NCBI RefSeq assembly: GCF_029846275.1
Contig: NZ_JARVWS010000001.1
Span: 682,001 to 746,000, forward strand
Origin: Nocardioides sp. CER19
GTDB taxonomy: Bacteria > Actinomycetota > Actinomycetes > Propionibacteriales > Nocardioidaceae
Length of the DNA: 64,000 nucleotides
Reading direction: 5' to 3'
Position 1 is the first letter of the stretch, and every line of letters begins with the position of its first letter. Positions 1 to 8,019 of the stretch are shown here, one piece after another. The position numbers and the translations under genes are program-made. The notes below the pieces were generated by a model that ran no database searches, was not told the origin of the DNA, and saw only the letters and a list, made by a program, of their open reading frames with translations.

Positions 1-153
1 AACGCCAAGCTGACCCCGGCCGCCGCCAACTGGGCGCTCATCGAGGGTGACCGCACCCTCGAGGACCTGTTCTCCCAGATCGCGCAGGGTGGCGACCTCG
101 CGTCCCTCGCCGACAAGGCCGACAGCCACATCGCCGAGGTCCTCAACAAGTAG
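1..153 (+). CDS. Sugar ABC transporter substrate-binding protein, C-terminal end (partial)
   Basis: Only the last 50 codons lie in the window, ending in TAG at 151-153. The residues (NAKLTPAAANW, LEDLFSQIAQG, AEVLNK at the end) resemble the C-terminal helices of family 1 extracellular solute-binding proteins. The function is inferred mainly from position, directly ahead of two sugar-type permease genes, the usual order binding protein, MalF-like, MalG-like. As a lipoprotein outside the membrane it would capture the sugar for the permeases. The signal peptide and lipobox lie outside the window and cannot be checked. Confidence 0.72.
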   Translation, partial: NAKLTPAAANWALIEGDRTLEDLFSQIAQGGDLASLADKADSHIAEVLNK

Positions 154-162
154 TCGCGCGTC

Positions 163-247
163 GGGCCTGGTCTCGAGACGCCCTCGCCTAGCGGCTCGGG
201 CTGCTCGACCAGCGATCGCTCGCTGGTCACACATCGAGACCAGGCCC
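163..247. repeat. Nested palindromic intergenic repeat
   Basis: Outer arms 163-176 (GGGCCTGGTCTCGA) and 234-247 are perfect 14-bp inverted repeats. Inside is a second perfect hairpin, arms 207-215 (GACCAGCGA) and 220-228 with a 4-nt loop. The sequence resembles the GGTCTCGA...CTCGACCA elements I recall as abundant in Nocardioides genomes, and a related copy lies at 3103-3141. Between the binding-protein stop and the permease start it could attenuate transcription or stabilise mRNA, giving more binding protein than permease; that role is inferred. Confidence 0.8.
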
Positions 248-294
248 GCGCCATGCCCGCCGCGACCTCTCCTGAACCGACGACTGGAACCGCC

Positions 295-1254
295 ATGACC
301 ACCACCCAGGAAGTCCTCCCCGCGGAGACGAGCACGCCGGTGAGCAGTGGGCCGGAGCGACGACGCCGCAGCGTCAACGCCCTGCCCTACGGCCTGCTCG
401 TTCCTGCCACCGCCGCCCTGGCCCTCGCGCTGGGCTACCCGCTCGTACGGCAGGTCGTCCTGTCCTTCCAGGACTTCGGCCTCGCCCAGCAGTTCGGCAA
501 GCCCCCGGAGTGGGTGGGCCTGCAGAACTACCGCGAGCTGGTCACCGACTCCTACCTGTGGAAGGTCGTCCTCCGGTCCGTCCTCTTCTGCCTCGCCAAC
601 GCCGCGCTGACCGCGTGCCTCGGGCTCGCCGTCGCGCTGCTCATGATGCGGATGTCGAAGGTGGTCAGGATCGCGGTCCAGGCGGGCCTGCTGCTCGCCT
701 GGGCGATGCCGGTGGTCGCGTCGATGACGGTGTGGACGTTCCTCTTCGACACCCAGTACGGCATCGTCAACTGGCTGCTCACCCACCTCGGCCTCGACTT
801 CGACGGTCACGCCTGGCTCCTGCACCCGATGTCGTTCTTCGGGGTCGCCACGGTGATCGTGGTGTGGATGAGCGTCCCGTTCGTCGCGTTCACGATGTAC
901 GCCGCCCTCACGCAGGTGCCGGAGGAGCTCGTCGAGGCCGCCGAGATCGACGGCGCGACGGGCGGGCAGCGGTTCCGGCACGTCGTACTGCCGACGATCC
1001 GGCCGGTCCTCTACGTCGTCCTGCTGCTGCAGATCATCTGGGACCTGCGCGTCTTCACCCAGATCTTCAACCTGCAGAAGGCGGGCGGCGTCACCGAGCA
1101 GACCAACCTGCTCGGCACGTTCATCTACCGGCAGGGCGTCGGCGGAGGCCACTTCGGCCTCGCCTCGGCGGCCGCCATGTTCATGCTCGCGCTGGCGGTC
1201 GTCATGACGGCTCCCTACGTGCGGCTCATGCTCAAGCAGGAGAAGGAGGCCTGA
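295..1254 (+). CDS. Carbohydrate ABC transporter permease, MalF/UgpA type
   Basis: 319-residue inner-membrane protein. I place the start at ATG 295 (MTTTQEVLP) because an upstream in-frame ATG at 253 would begin just after the repeat and add an unlikely leader. A hydrophilic N-terminus is followed by about six membrane segments. The cytoplasmic EAA loop is clear near residues 205-230 (EELVEAAEIDGATGGQRF), the contact site for the ATPase. With the next gene it forms the translocation pore. No ATPase is encoded here, so a shared MsiK-like ATPase elsewhere is likely, as in Streptomyces sugar transporters. Downstream amino-sugar enzymes suggest GlcNAc or chitobiose as substrate. Confidence 0.88.
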   Translation: MTTTQEVLPAETSTPVSSGPERRRRSVNALPYGLLVPATAALALALGYPLVRQVVLSFQDFGLAQQFGKPPEWVGLQNYRELVTDSYLWKVVLRSVLFCLANAALTACLGLAVALLMMRMSKVVRIAVQAGLLLAWAMPVVASMTVWTFLFDTQYGIVNWLLTHLGLDFDGHAWLLHPMSFFGVATVIVVWMSVPFVAFTMYAALTQVPEELVEAAEIDGATGGQRFRHVVLPTIRPVLYVVLLLQIIWDLRVFTQIFNLQKAGGVTEQTNLLGTFIYRQGVGGGHFGLASAAAMFMLALAVVMTAPYVRLMLKQEKEA

Positions 1255-1255
1255 G

Positions 1256-2095
1256 ATGGCGAACCGTGTCAGTCCCGCCGGCAGGCTCGGCGCCAACCTC
1301 GCCGGGATCGCGATCTTCCTGGTCTGCGCGTTCCCGGTCTACTGGATGGTCAACAACTCCTTCCTGCCGCGGAACAAGATCCGCAACCCCGACCCGACCT
1401 GGGTGCCCTTCGGCGGCACGCTCGCCAACTACCGCCGGGTCCTGACCGGCGGCCGCATCTGGGACGCCCTGTCGATGTCGCTGATGGTCACCCTGGCGAC
1501 GGTGCTCATCTCGCTGGTCTTCGCGTTCCTCGCGGCCGTCGCGGTGACCCGCTTCCGCTTCCGCGGCCGGATCTCGTTCATCCTCGCGCTGCTGGTGATC
1601 CAGATGATCCCGGTCGAGGGGCTGTTCATCTCCCAGTACAAGATGCTCGAGGGCTTCGGCCTCCTCAACACCGTCGTCGGCCTCACCATCGTGTACGTCG
1701 CCAACGTCCTGCCCTTCACGATCTGGACGCTGCGCGGCTTCGTGGCGGGGGTGCCCTACGAGCTGGAGGAGGCGGCGATGATCGACGGCTGCTCGCGGAT
1801 GCAGGCGTTCTTCCGCGTCACCTTCCCGCTCCTCGCGCCCGGCCTGGTGGCGACCGGCGTCTTCGGCTTCCTGCAGGCCTGGAACGAGTTCACCCTCGCC
1901 GTCGTGGTGATGACCCGGGAGTCGAAGCAGACGCTCCCGGTGTGGCTGTCGGTCTTCACCGACTCCCAGAAGGGCGTGGACTGGGGAGCGGTCCTCGCCG
2001 CCTCGACGATCATCGCGGTGCCGGTCATCGTCTTCTTCCTCATCGTGCAGGGCCGGATGGTCTCCGGGCTGACCTCGGGTGCGGTGAAGGGATGA
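1256..2095 (+). CDS. Carbohydrate ABC transporter permease, MalG/UgpE type
   Basis: 279 residues. ATG 1256 follows the previous stop (1252-1254) by one base, so translation is probably coupled. About six membrane segments and an EAA loop (YELEEAAMIDGCSRMQAFF) place it in the MalG group of binding-protein-dependent permeases. It should pair with the preceding MalF-type subunit. Its stop overlaps the start of the GH3 gene in an ATGA, so transporter and hydrolase form one operon. Substrate is inferred from context only. Confidence 0.9.
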   Translation: MANRVSPAGRLGANLAGIAIFLVCAFPVYWMVNNSFLPRNKIRNPDPTWVPFGGTLANYRRVLTGGRIWDALSMSLMVTLATVLISLVFAFLAAVAVTRFRFRGRISFILALLVIQMIPVEGLFISQYKMLEGFGLLNTVVGLTIVYVANVLPFTIWTLRGFVAGVPYELEEAAMIDGCSRMQAFFRVTFPLLAPGLVATGVFGFLQAWNEFTLAVVVMTRESKQTLPVWLSVFTDSQKGVDWGAVLAASTIIAVPVIVFFLIVQGRMVSGLTSGAVKG

Positions 2096-3537
2096 GCTCC
2101 GCGTCCGCCGAGGACCTCGCCCTCCAGGTGCTGATGCCCTCCTTCGAGGGCCCCGATCTGCCGGACGACTGGGCCGACCTGCTGCGGGCCGGGCTCGGGG
2201 GCATCTGCCTCTTCGGCTCCAACATCGGCGACGGCTCGGGGGTCCCGGCGCTGACCGCCGCGATCCACGCCGCCAACCCGGCCTGCGTGATCACGACCGA
2301 CGAGGAGGGCGGCGACGTCACGCGGCTGCACGCGCTCACCGGGTCGCCGGTACCGGGCCCGGCCGCGCTCGGCGCGCTCCACGACCTGACGCTCACGCGC
2401 ACCGTCGGCGGCCTGGTCGGTGCCGACCTCGCCGCCGCCGGGATCGACCTCGACCTCGGGCCGGTCGCCGACGTGAACTCCAACCCGGACAACCCGGTGA
2501 TCGGGACCCGCTCGTTCGGGTCCGACCCCGGGATCGCCGCCGAGCACGTGGCCGCCTGGGTGCGCGGCCTGCAGGAGACCGGCGTCGCCGCCTGCGTGAA
2601 GCACTTCCCGGGCCATGGCGACACCGGCGAGGACAGCCACCTCGCGCTGCCGGTGCTCGACGTCCCGCTCACCACGCTGCGAGAGCGCGAGCTGCTGCCG
2701 TTCGCGGCGGCGGTGGCGGCCGGGACCCGGGCGGTGATGACGTCCCACATCGTCGTACCCGCGCTCGACCCGGAGCTCCCGGCGACGCTGTCGCCAGTGG
2801 TGCTCGGGCTGCTCCGGGACGAGCTCGGCTTCGACGGCGTCATCGTGTCGGACGCCCTCGACATGGCCGGCGCCTCCGCCTCGCGAGGCATCCCCGAGGC
2901 GGCCGTCCTGTCGCTCGCGGCCGGCGCCGACTTCCTCTGCGTCGGCCCCGACAAGCCGGCGTCGCTCGTCCGCGAGATCCAGGCCGCGATCGTCGACGCG
3001 GTGGACGGAGGCCGGCTGGCGTTCGCCCGGCTCGAGGAGGCCGCGGCCCGGGTCGCGGCACTCGGCTCCCCCGACGTCGCCGGTCGGGCGGGCGCCGACT
3101 CCGGTGGTCGAGTAGCGAGCGCCAGCGAGCGTATCGAGACCGCGCTCCGCGACGCGGCCGCGCAGGCTCTCGTCGTCGAGGGCGAGCTGCCGGACCTCGC
3201 GGGCGCGATGATCGTCAGTGTCGACAGCCGGGCCAACATCGCCGTGGGCGACGTGCCGTGGGGTCTTCCCCCGGACCTGGTGGTCCAGGCCGGCGGCACC
3301 GTCAGCGTGCTCGGCAGCGGGCCACTGATCGTCCAGGTCCGCGACGCCCACCGCCGGCCCGAGGTCGGCGTCCTGCTCGGCCGGCTCGCCGACCTCGGCG
3401 CCACTCCCGTCGTGATCGAGTGGGGATGGCCTGGTCCCGGGTACGGGTCGTTCGCGAGGATCTGCACACGCGGCTACTCCCGTCCGGGAGCCGAGGCCGT
3501 GACGGAGCTGCTGAGGAAGGCAGGGTGGGACCGGTGA
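2092..3537 (+). CDS. Glycoside hydrolase family 3, NagZ-type beta-N-acetylhexosaminidase
   Basis: 481 residues from ATG 2092, which overlaps the permease stop. The NagZ signature KHFPGHGDTGEDSH (about 170-183) carries the Asp-His acid/base dyad, and SDALDM (Asp about 254) holds the nucleophile. An N-terminal TIM barrel is followed by a C-terminal domain of about 140 residues. No signal peptide is visible, so it likely acts in the cytoplasm on imported amino-sugar oligosaccharides or cell-wall fragments. Some actinobacterial members are phosphorylases giving GlcNAc-1-phosphate, which I cannot exclude. Residues about 338-350 are encoded by a palindromic repeat at 3103-3141, an in-frame insertion between barrel and C-terminal domain. 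Confidence 0.9.
   Translation: MSSASAEDLALQVLMPSFEGPDLPDDWADLLRAGLGGICLFGSNIGDGSGVPALTAAIHAANPACVITTDEEGGDVTRLHALTGSPVPGPAALGALHDLTLTRTVGGLVGADLAAAGIDLDLGPVADVNSNPDNPVIGTRSFGSDPGIAAEHVAAWVRGLQETGVAACVKHFPGHGDTGEDSHLALPVLDVPLTTLRERELLPFAAAVAAGTRAVMTSHIVVPALDPELPATLSPVVLGLLRDELGFDGVIVSDALDMAGASASRGIPEAAVLSLAAGADFLCVGPDKPASLVREIQAAIVDAVDGGRLAFARLEEAAARVAALGSPDVAGRAGADSGGRVASASERIETALRDAAAQALVVEGELPDLAGAMIVSVDSRANIAVGDVPWGLPPDLVVQAGGTVSVLGSGPLIVQVRDAHRRPEVGVLLGRLADLGATPVVIEWGWPGPGYGSFARICTRGYSRPGAEAVTELLRKAGWDR
3103..3141. repeat. Palindromic repeat inside the GH3 coding sequence
   Basis: A 39-bp imperfect palindrome beginning GGTGGTCGAGTAGCGAGC and ending GTATCGAGACC, the typical form of a Nocardioides dispersed repeat (from memory). 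It reads through in frame as GGRVASASERIET at the interdomain linker of the GH3 protein. The element at 163-247 looks like a relative. Frame preservation and the linker position suggest it is tolerated. Confidence 0.7.
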
Positions 3538-4436
3538 CCGTGACGAGCATCGGGCTCGACATCGGAGGAACGAAGACGCTGGGCGTGGCCGTCGACGGGG
3601 CGGGCCGGATCGTGGCGGAGGTACGCCGGCCGACCGCGCCCGGCCCGGCCGGAGTGGTCGCCACCGCGGCCGACGTCGTCGCGGACCTCCGCGCCGCGAC
3701 CGGTGACCCGCTCGCCGTGCCGGTCGGGGTGGGCATCCCGGGCCTGGTCGACGCCGAGCACGGCGTCGTGCGCCACGCCGTGAACCTCGGCATCGGCGAG
3801 AGCGTGCCGCTGCGCGACCTCCTCGCGGCCGAGCTGGGCACCACCGTCACCGTCGAGAACGACGCCAACGCAGCCACCCTGGGTGCCGTCGCCCGGACCG
3901 GCCACGACGACCTCGTCTACCTCTCGATCGGCACCGGCCTCGCCGCAGGCCTCGCCTTCGAGGGGAGGCTGCGCCGCGGCGTGCACGGGGCGGCCGGGGA
4001 GGTGGGCCACCTCCCGGTCGACCCGCAGGGGGTGCCCTGCAGCTGTGGCCAGACCGGCTGCATCGAGACGGTCGCGTCCGGTTCCGCGCTGGCCGCCGCG
4101 TGGCCGGTCGCGCAGGGCCACCCCGCGGAGGCCCTCTTCCAGGCCGCGGCCACCGGCGACCCCAAGGCGATCGCGGTGCGGGACCGGTTCGCCGCCGGCG
4201 TCGCCGCGGCCGTCCGCGTGCTCTGCTTGACCGTCGACCCGGGCGTCGTCGTCCTCGGCGGCGGCGTCGCGCAGCTCGGCGAGCCGCTCCGGGTCACCGT
4301 CGCCGCGGCACTGCTGGACCAGGCGGCGGGGGCTCCGTTCCTGGCCGCCCTCGACCTCGCCGGCAGGCTCCGGGTCCTCCCTCCGGAGGTCCCGGTCGCC
4401 GCGCTCGGCGCCGCGCTCCTCGGGCCCCGTCGATGA
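3534..4436 (+). CDS. ROK family sugar kinase (probable N-acetylglucosamine or glucose kinase)
   Basis: 300 residues from GTG 3534, which overlaps the GH3 stop as GTGA. The phosphate-binding motif LDIGGTKT lies at 8-15, the catalytic region ENDANAA at about 108-114, and the ROK zinc motif CSCGQTGC at about 169-176, followed by IE. No N-terminal helix-turn-helix is present, so it is an enzyme rather than an Xyl-type repressor. Between a hexosaminidase and NagB, the fitting reaction is ATP-dependent 6-phosphorylation of GlcNAc. Glucokinase activity remains possible. Confidence 0.88.
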   Translation: MTVTSIGLDIGGTKTLGVAVDGAGRIVAEVRRPTAPGPAGVVATAADVVADLRAATGDPLAVPVGVGIPGLVDAEHGVVRHAVNLGIGESVPLRDLLAAELGTTVTVENDANAATLGAVARTGHDDLVYLSIGTGLAAGLAFEGRLRRGVHGAAGEVGHLPVDPQGVPCSCGQTGCIETVASGSALAAAWPVAQGHPAEALFQAAATGDPKAIAVRDRFAAGVAAAVRVLCLTVDPGVVVLGGGVAQLGEPLRVTVAAALLDQAAGAPFLAALDLAGRLRVLPPEVPVAALGAALLGPRR

Positions 4437-4449
4437 AGAGGAGCTCCTC

Positions 4450-5235
4450 GTGGAAGTAGTCATCACCTCCTCGGCCGCGGCCTCCGGGGCGCTGGCCGCC
4501 GACGCGATCGAGGCGCTGGTCCGCTCGAAGCCCGCCGCGGTGCTCGGGACGGCCACCGGGTCGAGCCCGCTGCCGATCTACACCGAGCTCGTCCGCCGGC
4601 ACCGGGACGGCACCGGGCCGTCGTACGACGAGGTGCAGACGTTCAACCTCGACGAGTACGTCGGCCTGCCGGTCGGGCACGAGCAGACCTACCTCGCGAC
4701 CATCCACCGCGAGCTCACCGACGGCCTCGGCCTGGCCGAGGCCCGGGTGCACGGCCCCGACCCGGCCGAGGACTCGATCCCGACCGCCGGCGCCCGGTAC
4801 GAGAGCCTCATCGCCGATGCCGGCGGCGTCGACCTGCAGCTGCTCGGCATCGGCTCCGACGGCCATCTGGCCTTCAACGAGCCGGGCTCCTCACTGGCCA
4901 GCCGGACCCGGATCAAGACCCTCACGAAGCGGACCCGCGAGGACAACGCCCGCTTCTTCGGCTCCGTCGACGACGTGCCCGTCCACGTGCTGACCCAAGG
5001 CCTGGGCACCATCCTCGAGGCCCGGCACCTGGTGCTCATCGCCAGCGGGTCGCGCAAGGCCGACGCCGTCGCCGCGGCCGTCGAGGGCCCGGTGTCGGCG
5101 ACCTGCCCGGCCAGCGTGCTGCAGCTGCACCCGCACGCGACCGTCCTGCTCGACGACGCCGCCGCGGCGAGGCTGCGCCGGGCGGACTACTACCGCGAGG
5201 TCTACGCCGCGAAGCCGGCCTGGCAGGGGATCTGA
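4450..5235 (+). CDS. nagB: Glucosamine-6-phosphate deaminase
   Basis: 261 residues from GTG 4450, with GAAGAGGAG upstream at 4435-4443. NagB motifs are clear: FNLDEYVGL (general-base Asp near 65) and GIGSDGHLAFNEPGSS (about 133-148). It converts glucosamine-6-phosphate to fructose-6-phosphate and ammonia, feeding amino sugars into glycolysis. It closes the operon that begins with the transporter. NagA, which makes its substrate from GlcNAc-6-phosphate, is not in the window and must be elsewhere or upstream. Confidence 0.93.
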   Translation: MEVVITSSAAASGALAADAIEALVRSKPAAVLGTATGSSPLPIYTELVRRHRDGTGPSYDEVQTFNLDEYVGLPVGHEQTYLATIHRELTDGLGLAEARVHGPDPAEDSIPTAGARYESLIADAGGVDLQLLGIGSDGHLAFNEPGSSLASRTRIKTLTKRTREDNARFFGSVDDVPVHVLTQGLGTILEARHLVLIASGSRKADAVAAAVEGPVSATCPASVLQLHPHATVLLDDAAAARLRRADYYREVYAAKPAWQGI

Positions 5236-5309
5236 GCGCCGGCGAGCCTGTCGGATCCGGCACGTCTCGTTCGTGGAGGAGGTGTGAGCACCCACCACGA
5301 GGAGTACCG

Positions 5310-6728
5310 ATGAACGACAAGCACGCCCGCTGGCTCGCGCTCTACACGCTCTGCCTCGGCAACCTGATGATCGTCCTCGACACGAACATCGTGAACGTCG
5401 CGCTGCCCGCCATCCAGGGCGACCTCGGCTTCACCCCCACCGCGCTGGCCTGGGTGGTCAACGCCTACATGCTGACCTACGGCGGCTTCCTGCTGCTCGG
5501 CGGCCGTCTCGGCGACCTCTTCGGCAACCGGCGCGTGTTCCTGGGCGCGGTCGTCGCGTTCACCCTCGCCAGCGTCGCCTGCGGGTTCGCGCCGAGCTCG
5601 GGGCTGCTGGTCGCCGGGCGTGCGGTCCAGGGCCTCGGCGGCGCCGCGGTCTCGGCGGTCGCGCTCGCCCTCATCATGGGGCTGTTCGACGACCCGGCCG
5701 AGCGCACGAAGGCGATGGCGGTCTACGGCTTCGTCATGTCGGGCGGTGGCGCCATCGGCGTACTCCTCGGCGGCGTGCTCACCGGCTTCCTGACCTGGCA
5801 CTGGGTCTTCCTCGTCAACGTCCCGATCGGCGTCGGCGTCTGGCTGCTCGGCTCCCGCGTCCTGCCCCGCCGGCGCGTCGCCGCGGTCGCGCCACGCCTC
5901 GACGTCGTCGGCGCCGTCCTGGTCACCACAGCCCTCGTGCTGCTGGTCTACGGCGTCGTGGGCTCCGCCCTCCCGTACGTCGCCGGCGGGCTCGCCCTGC
6001 TCGCCGTGTTCGTCGCCTGGGAGGCCCACACCGACCACCCGATCGTGCCGCTGCGCCTCTTCCGGCTCCGCAACCTGGTCGTCGCGCAGGTCGTCGGCGC
6101 CCTGTGGGCCGGTGCGATGTTCGCGACCTTCTTCCTGAGCTCGCTCTACCTCCAGCAGGTCCTCGAGTACGACGCCCTCGCGGTCGGCCTCGCCTTCCTC
6201 CCGACCTCCGTGGTGATGGCGGTGTTCTCCCTGCGCTGGTCCGACAAGCTGGTCCTCCGCTTCGGACCGAAGCCGCCGCTCGTCGCCGGTCTGGTCCTCG
6301 TCGCGGCCGGGCTCGGGCTGCTGGCCCGGGTGCCCGTCGACGGCGGCTACCTCGTCGACGTCCTGCCGGCGATGCTGCTCACCGGCATCGGTGCCGGCGT
6401 GGCCCTCAACCCGGTGCTCATCGTCGCGATGAGCGACGCCGCCCCGGAGGAGGCCGGCTTGGCCTCCGGGCTCGCCAACACGTCGTTCTCGATGGGCGGA
6501 GCGCTCGGCCTGGCGGTGCTGGCGAGCGCCGCCACGTGGCGCAGCGACGCACTCGCGTCCTCCGGCGTCGCCCACGCCGCCGCGCTGACCGGGGGCTTCC
6601 AGGTGGCGTTCGGTGCTGGGGCACTCTTCGCGCTGGCCGCCGCGGTCGTGGGCGGCGTACTGCTCAGGACTCCGGGCGCCCAGCCCGCCGCCGAGACCGA
6701 GCCTGAGGTGGAGGTGGCGGCCGCCTGA
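5310..6728 (+). CDS. MFS transporter, DHA2 (EmrB/QacA) drug-efflux type
   Basis: 472-residue polytopic membrane protein with about 14 predicted segments. Motif A-like LGGRLGDLFGNRRVF (about 62-76) and the MFS motif C region around GGGAIGVLLGGVLTG support the DHA2 group of proton-driven multidrug exporters. GAGGAG at 5299-5304 is a good ribosome site for ATG 5310. A nine-codon ORF (GTG 5284 to TGA 5311-5313, MSTHHEEYR) overlaps the start in ATGA and could be a leader. The convergent neighbour is a PucR regulator, so no local dedicated repressor is evident. Substrate unknown. Confidence 0.88.
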   Translation: MNDKHARWLALYTLCLGNLMIVLDTNIVNVALPAIQGDLGFTPTALAWVVNAYMLTYGGFLLLGGRLGDLFGNRRVFLGAVVAFTLASVACGFAPSSGLLVAGRAVQGLGGAAVSAVALALIMGLFDDPAERTKAMAVYGFVMSGGGAIGVLLGGVLTGFLTWHWVFLVNVPIGVGVWLLGSRVLPRRRVAAVAPRLDVVGAVLVTTALVLLVYGVVGSALPYVAGGLALLAVFVAWEAHTDHPIVPLRLFRLRNLVVAQVVGALWAGAMFATFFLSSLYLQQVLEYDALAVGLAFLPTSVVMAVFSLRWSDKLVLRFGPKPPLVAGLVLVAAGLGLLARVPVDGGYLVDVLPAMLLTGIGAGVALNPVLIVAMSDAAPEEAGLASGLANTSFSMGGALGLAVLASAATWRSDALASSGVAHAAALTGGFQVAFGAGALFALAAAVVGGVLLRTPGAQPAAETEPEVEVAAA

Positions 6729-6734
6729 CTCCTG

Positions 6735-6751
6735 TGTCACTGACGGTGACA
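6735..6751. terminator. Short inverted repeat between convergent genes
   Basis: TGTCAC and GTGACA arms (6735-6740, 6746-6751) around a 5-nt loop lie between the MFS stop and the PucR stop. The stem is only 6 bp and no T tract follows, so a terminator role is tentative. The half-site GTGTCAC is the same word that fills the minisatellite at 12.8 kb. Confidence 0.35.
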
Positions 6752-6767
6752 AGCAGCGGCGGCGCCC

Positions 6768-7934
6768 CTAACCCAACGCCACCGTCAGTGCGAGCACGGT
6801 CGCCGGGTCCTCCAACCGATCGCCGTAGAGCTCCCGGAGCTGCCCCATCCGGTAGCGGACCGTCTGCGGGTGCACGAACAGTGCGGCGGCGACCTCGTCC
6901 CGGCGGCCCTGGTGGAGCAGCCAGGAGCGCAGTGTCTCGGTGAGCTTCTCGGCGGTGCCGGGGCGCAGCCCCTCGAGCGGGGCGAGCACCGACGCCCGCA
7001 GGTCGGCGCGGGCGTCGGCGTCGGCCTCGAGCACGAGTCGCACCAGGTGGGCCTCGCTGTCCTCGCCCCAGCCGGCCTCGCGGACCCGGACGGCGCGGTC
7101 ATAGGACGCTCGCGCCTCGCGCCAGGGCTTCGCCGGCCCCACCACCGCGCCGCGTCCCTCGAACGTCCGCAGCAGCGCCGTACGACGATGGCCGTGCGCG
7201 TCCGGGACCAGCAGGAGTGTGGCGTCGTCGACCGCCGGGTGGTCCTCGAGGACGAGGGTGGCCTGCGAGACCAGGGCCAGCACCGAGCTGACCTGCGACG
7301 GCGGGACGAGCGCGGCGGTCAGCGTCGTCGGGGCCGGCCAGCCGGCCCGCTCCACCGCGTCGTCGAGCACTTCGGCCGTCGCCCCACCGAGCAGCTGCCG
7401 GACCAGCCGCTCGAGCAGCCGCTGCCGCACCCGGCCGGTGGTGGCCAGCTCGTCACCGTGCCCGGCGACCGAGGCGTCGGAGACCTCGTCGATCCAGGCG
7501 AAGACGAGCGCGGCGAACTCGACCAGTGCCTCGGGCGGGAGCCCGGCGGCCACGGCCTCCGAGGACAGCTCGCGCCAGGCCACGCGGGCGCCGATGCGGT
7601 AGGCGGCCAGCAGCGCCTCGGTCGTCCGTCCGCTGCGGGCCTCGCCGCGCCCCAGCTCGTAGGCGCCCTCGAGTGCCTCGGGGGTGGCCGGCACCGACTC
7701 CGCGGTCTGCCCCGACGCGACCGAGAGGAAGCCGCCGAGCGCGACGCCGACGGCGGTCCGGATCGTCTCGCCCATGGCGCCGGAGAGCGCGTCCTGGTAG
7801 GACGGGACCTCGGCGATGATCGCGGTGACGACGTCCTCGCCGACCCGGGGCAGCAGCTCGCGCAGCCGCCCGGCGATCTCTGGCGACAGCGTGATGTCGG
7901 GGGAGGTGCGTCGGCGGAGGGAGCGACGGGCCAT
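6768..7934 (-). CDS. PucR-family transcriptional regulator
   Basis: 388 residues from ATG 7934 (MARRSLRRR); a longer form to 7985 would run through the divergent promoter region. The C-terminus carries the PucR helix-turn-helix (DEVAAALFVHPQTVRYRMGQL), preceded by a GGDEF-like middle region typical of CdaR/PucR proteins. These are usually activators responding to a metabolite. It is divergent from the ferredoxin reductase/desaturase pair with an 85-bp gap, so control of that pair is the natural inference. In mycobacteria the comparable pair is tied to a TetR regulator, so PucR control would be different. Confidence 0.85.
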   Translation of the reverse strand: MARRSLRRRTSPDITLSPEIAGRLRELLPRVGEDVVTAIIAEVPSYQDALSGAMGETIRTAVGVALGGFLSVASGQTAESVPATPEALEGAYELGRGEARSGRTTEALLAAYRIGARVAWRELSSEAVAAGLPPEALVEFAALVFAWIDEVSDASVAGHGDELATTGRVRQRLLERLVRQLLGGATAEVLDDAVERAGWPAPTTLTAALVPPSQVSSVLALVSQATLVLEDHPAVDDATLLLVPDAHGHRRTALLRTFEGRGAVVGPAKPWREARASYDRAVRVREAGWGEDSEAHLVRLVLEADADARADLRASVLAPLEGLRPGTAEKLTETLRSWLLHQGRRDEVAAALFVHPQTVRYRMGQLRELYGDRLEDPATVLALTVALG

Positions 7935-7935
7935 C

Positions 7936-7987
7936 TTTGTCTCCTGCGAACAAATGTCATGCAGATATTCACGTGCGTCAGACATGA
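7936..7987. promoter_or_regulatory. Divergent regulatory region with inverted repeats
   Basis: This AT-richer stretch between the PucR gene and the reductase gene holds TTTGT (7936-7940) opposite ACAAA (7950-7954), and TCATG (7957-7961) opposite CATGA (7983-7987). Either pair could be an operator for the PucR protein. Short arms make this tentative. Confidence 0.4.
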
Positions 7988-8019
7988 GTTTACGCAGATC
8001 GCTCAGTCACCATGGGTGT

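Noticed and set aside
1756..3351. Long open frame on the opposite strand of the GH3 gene, and many similar antisense frames through the window
   Set aside because: Shadow of high-GC coding; the GH3 frame has family motifs, the antisense frame none.
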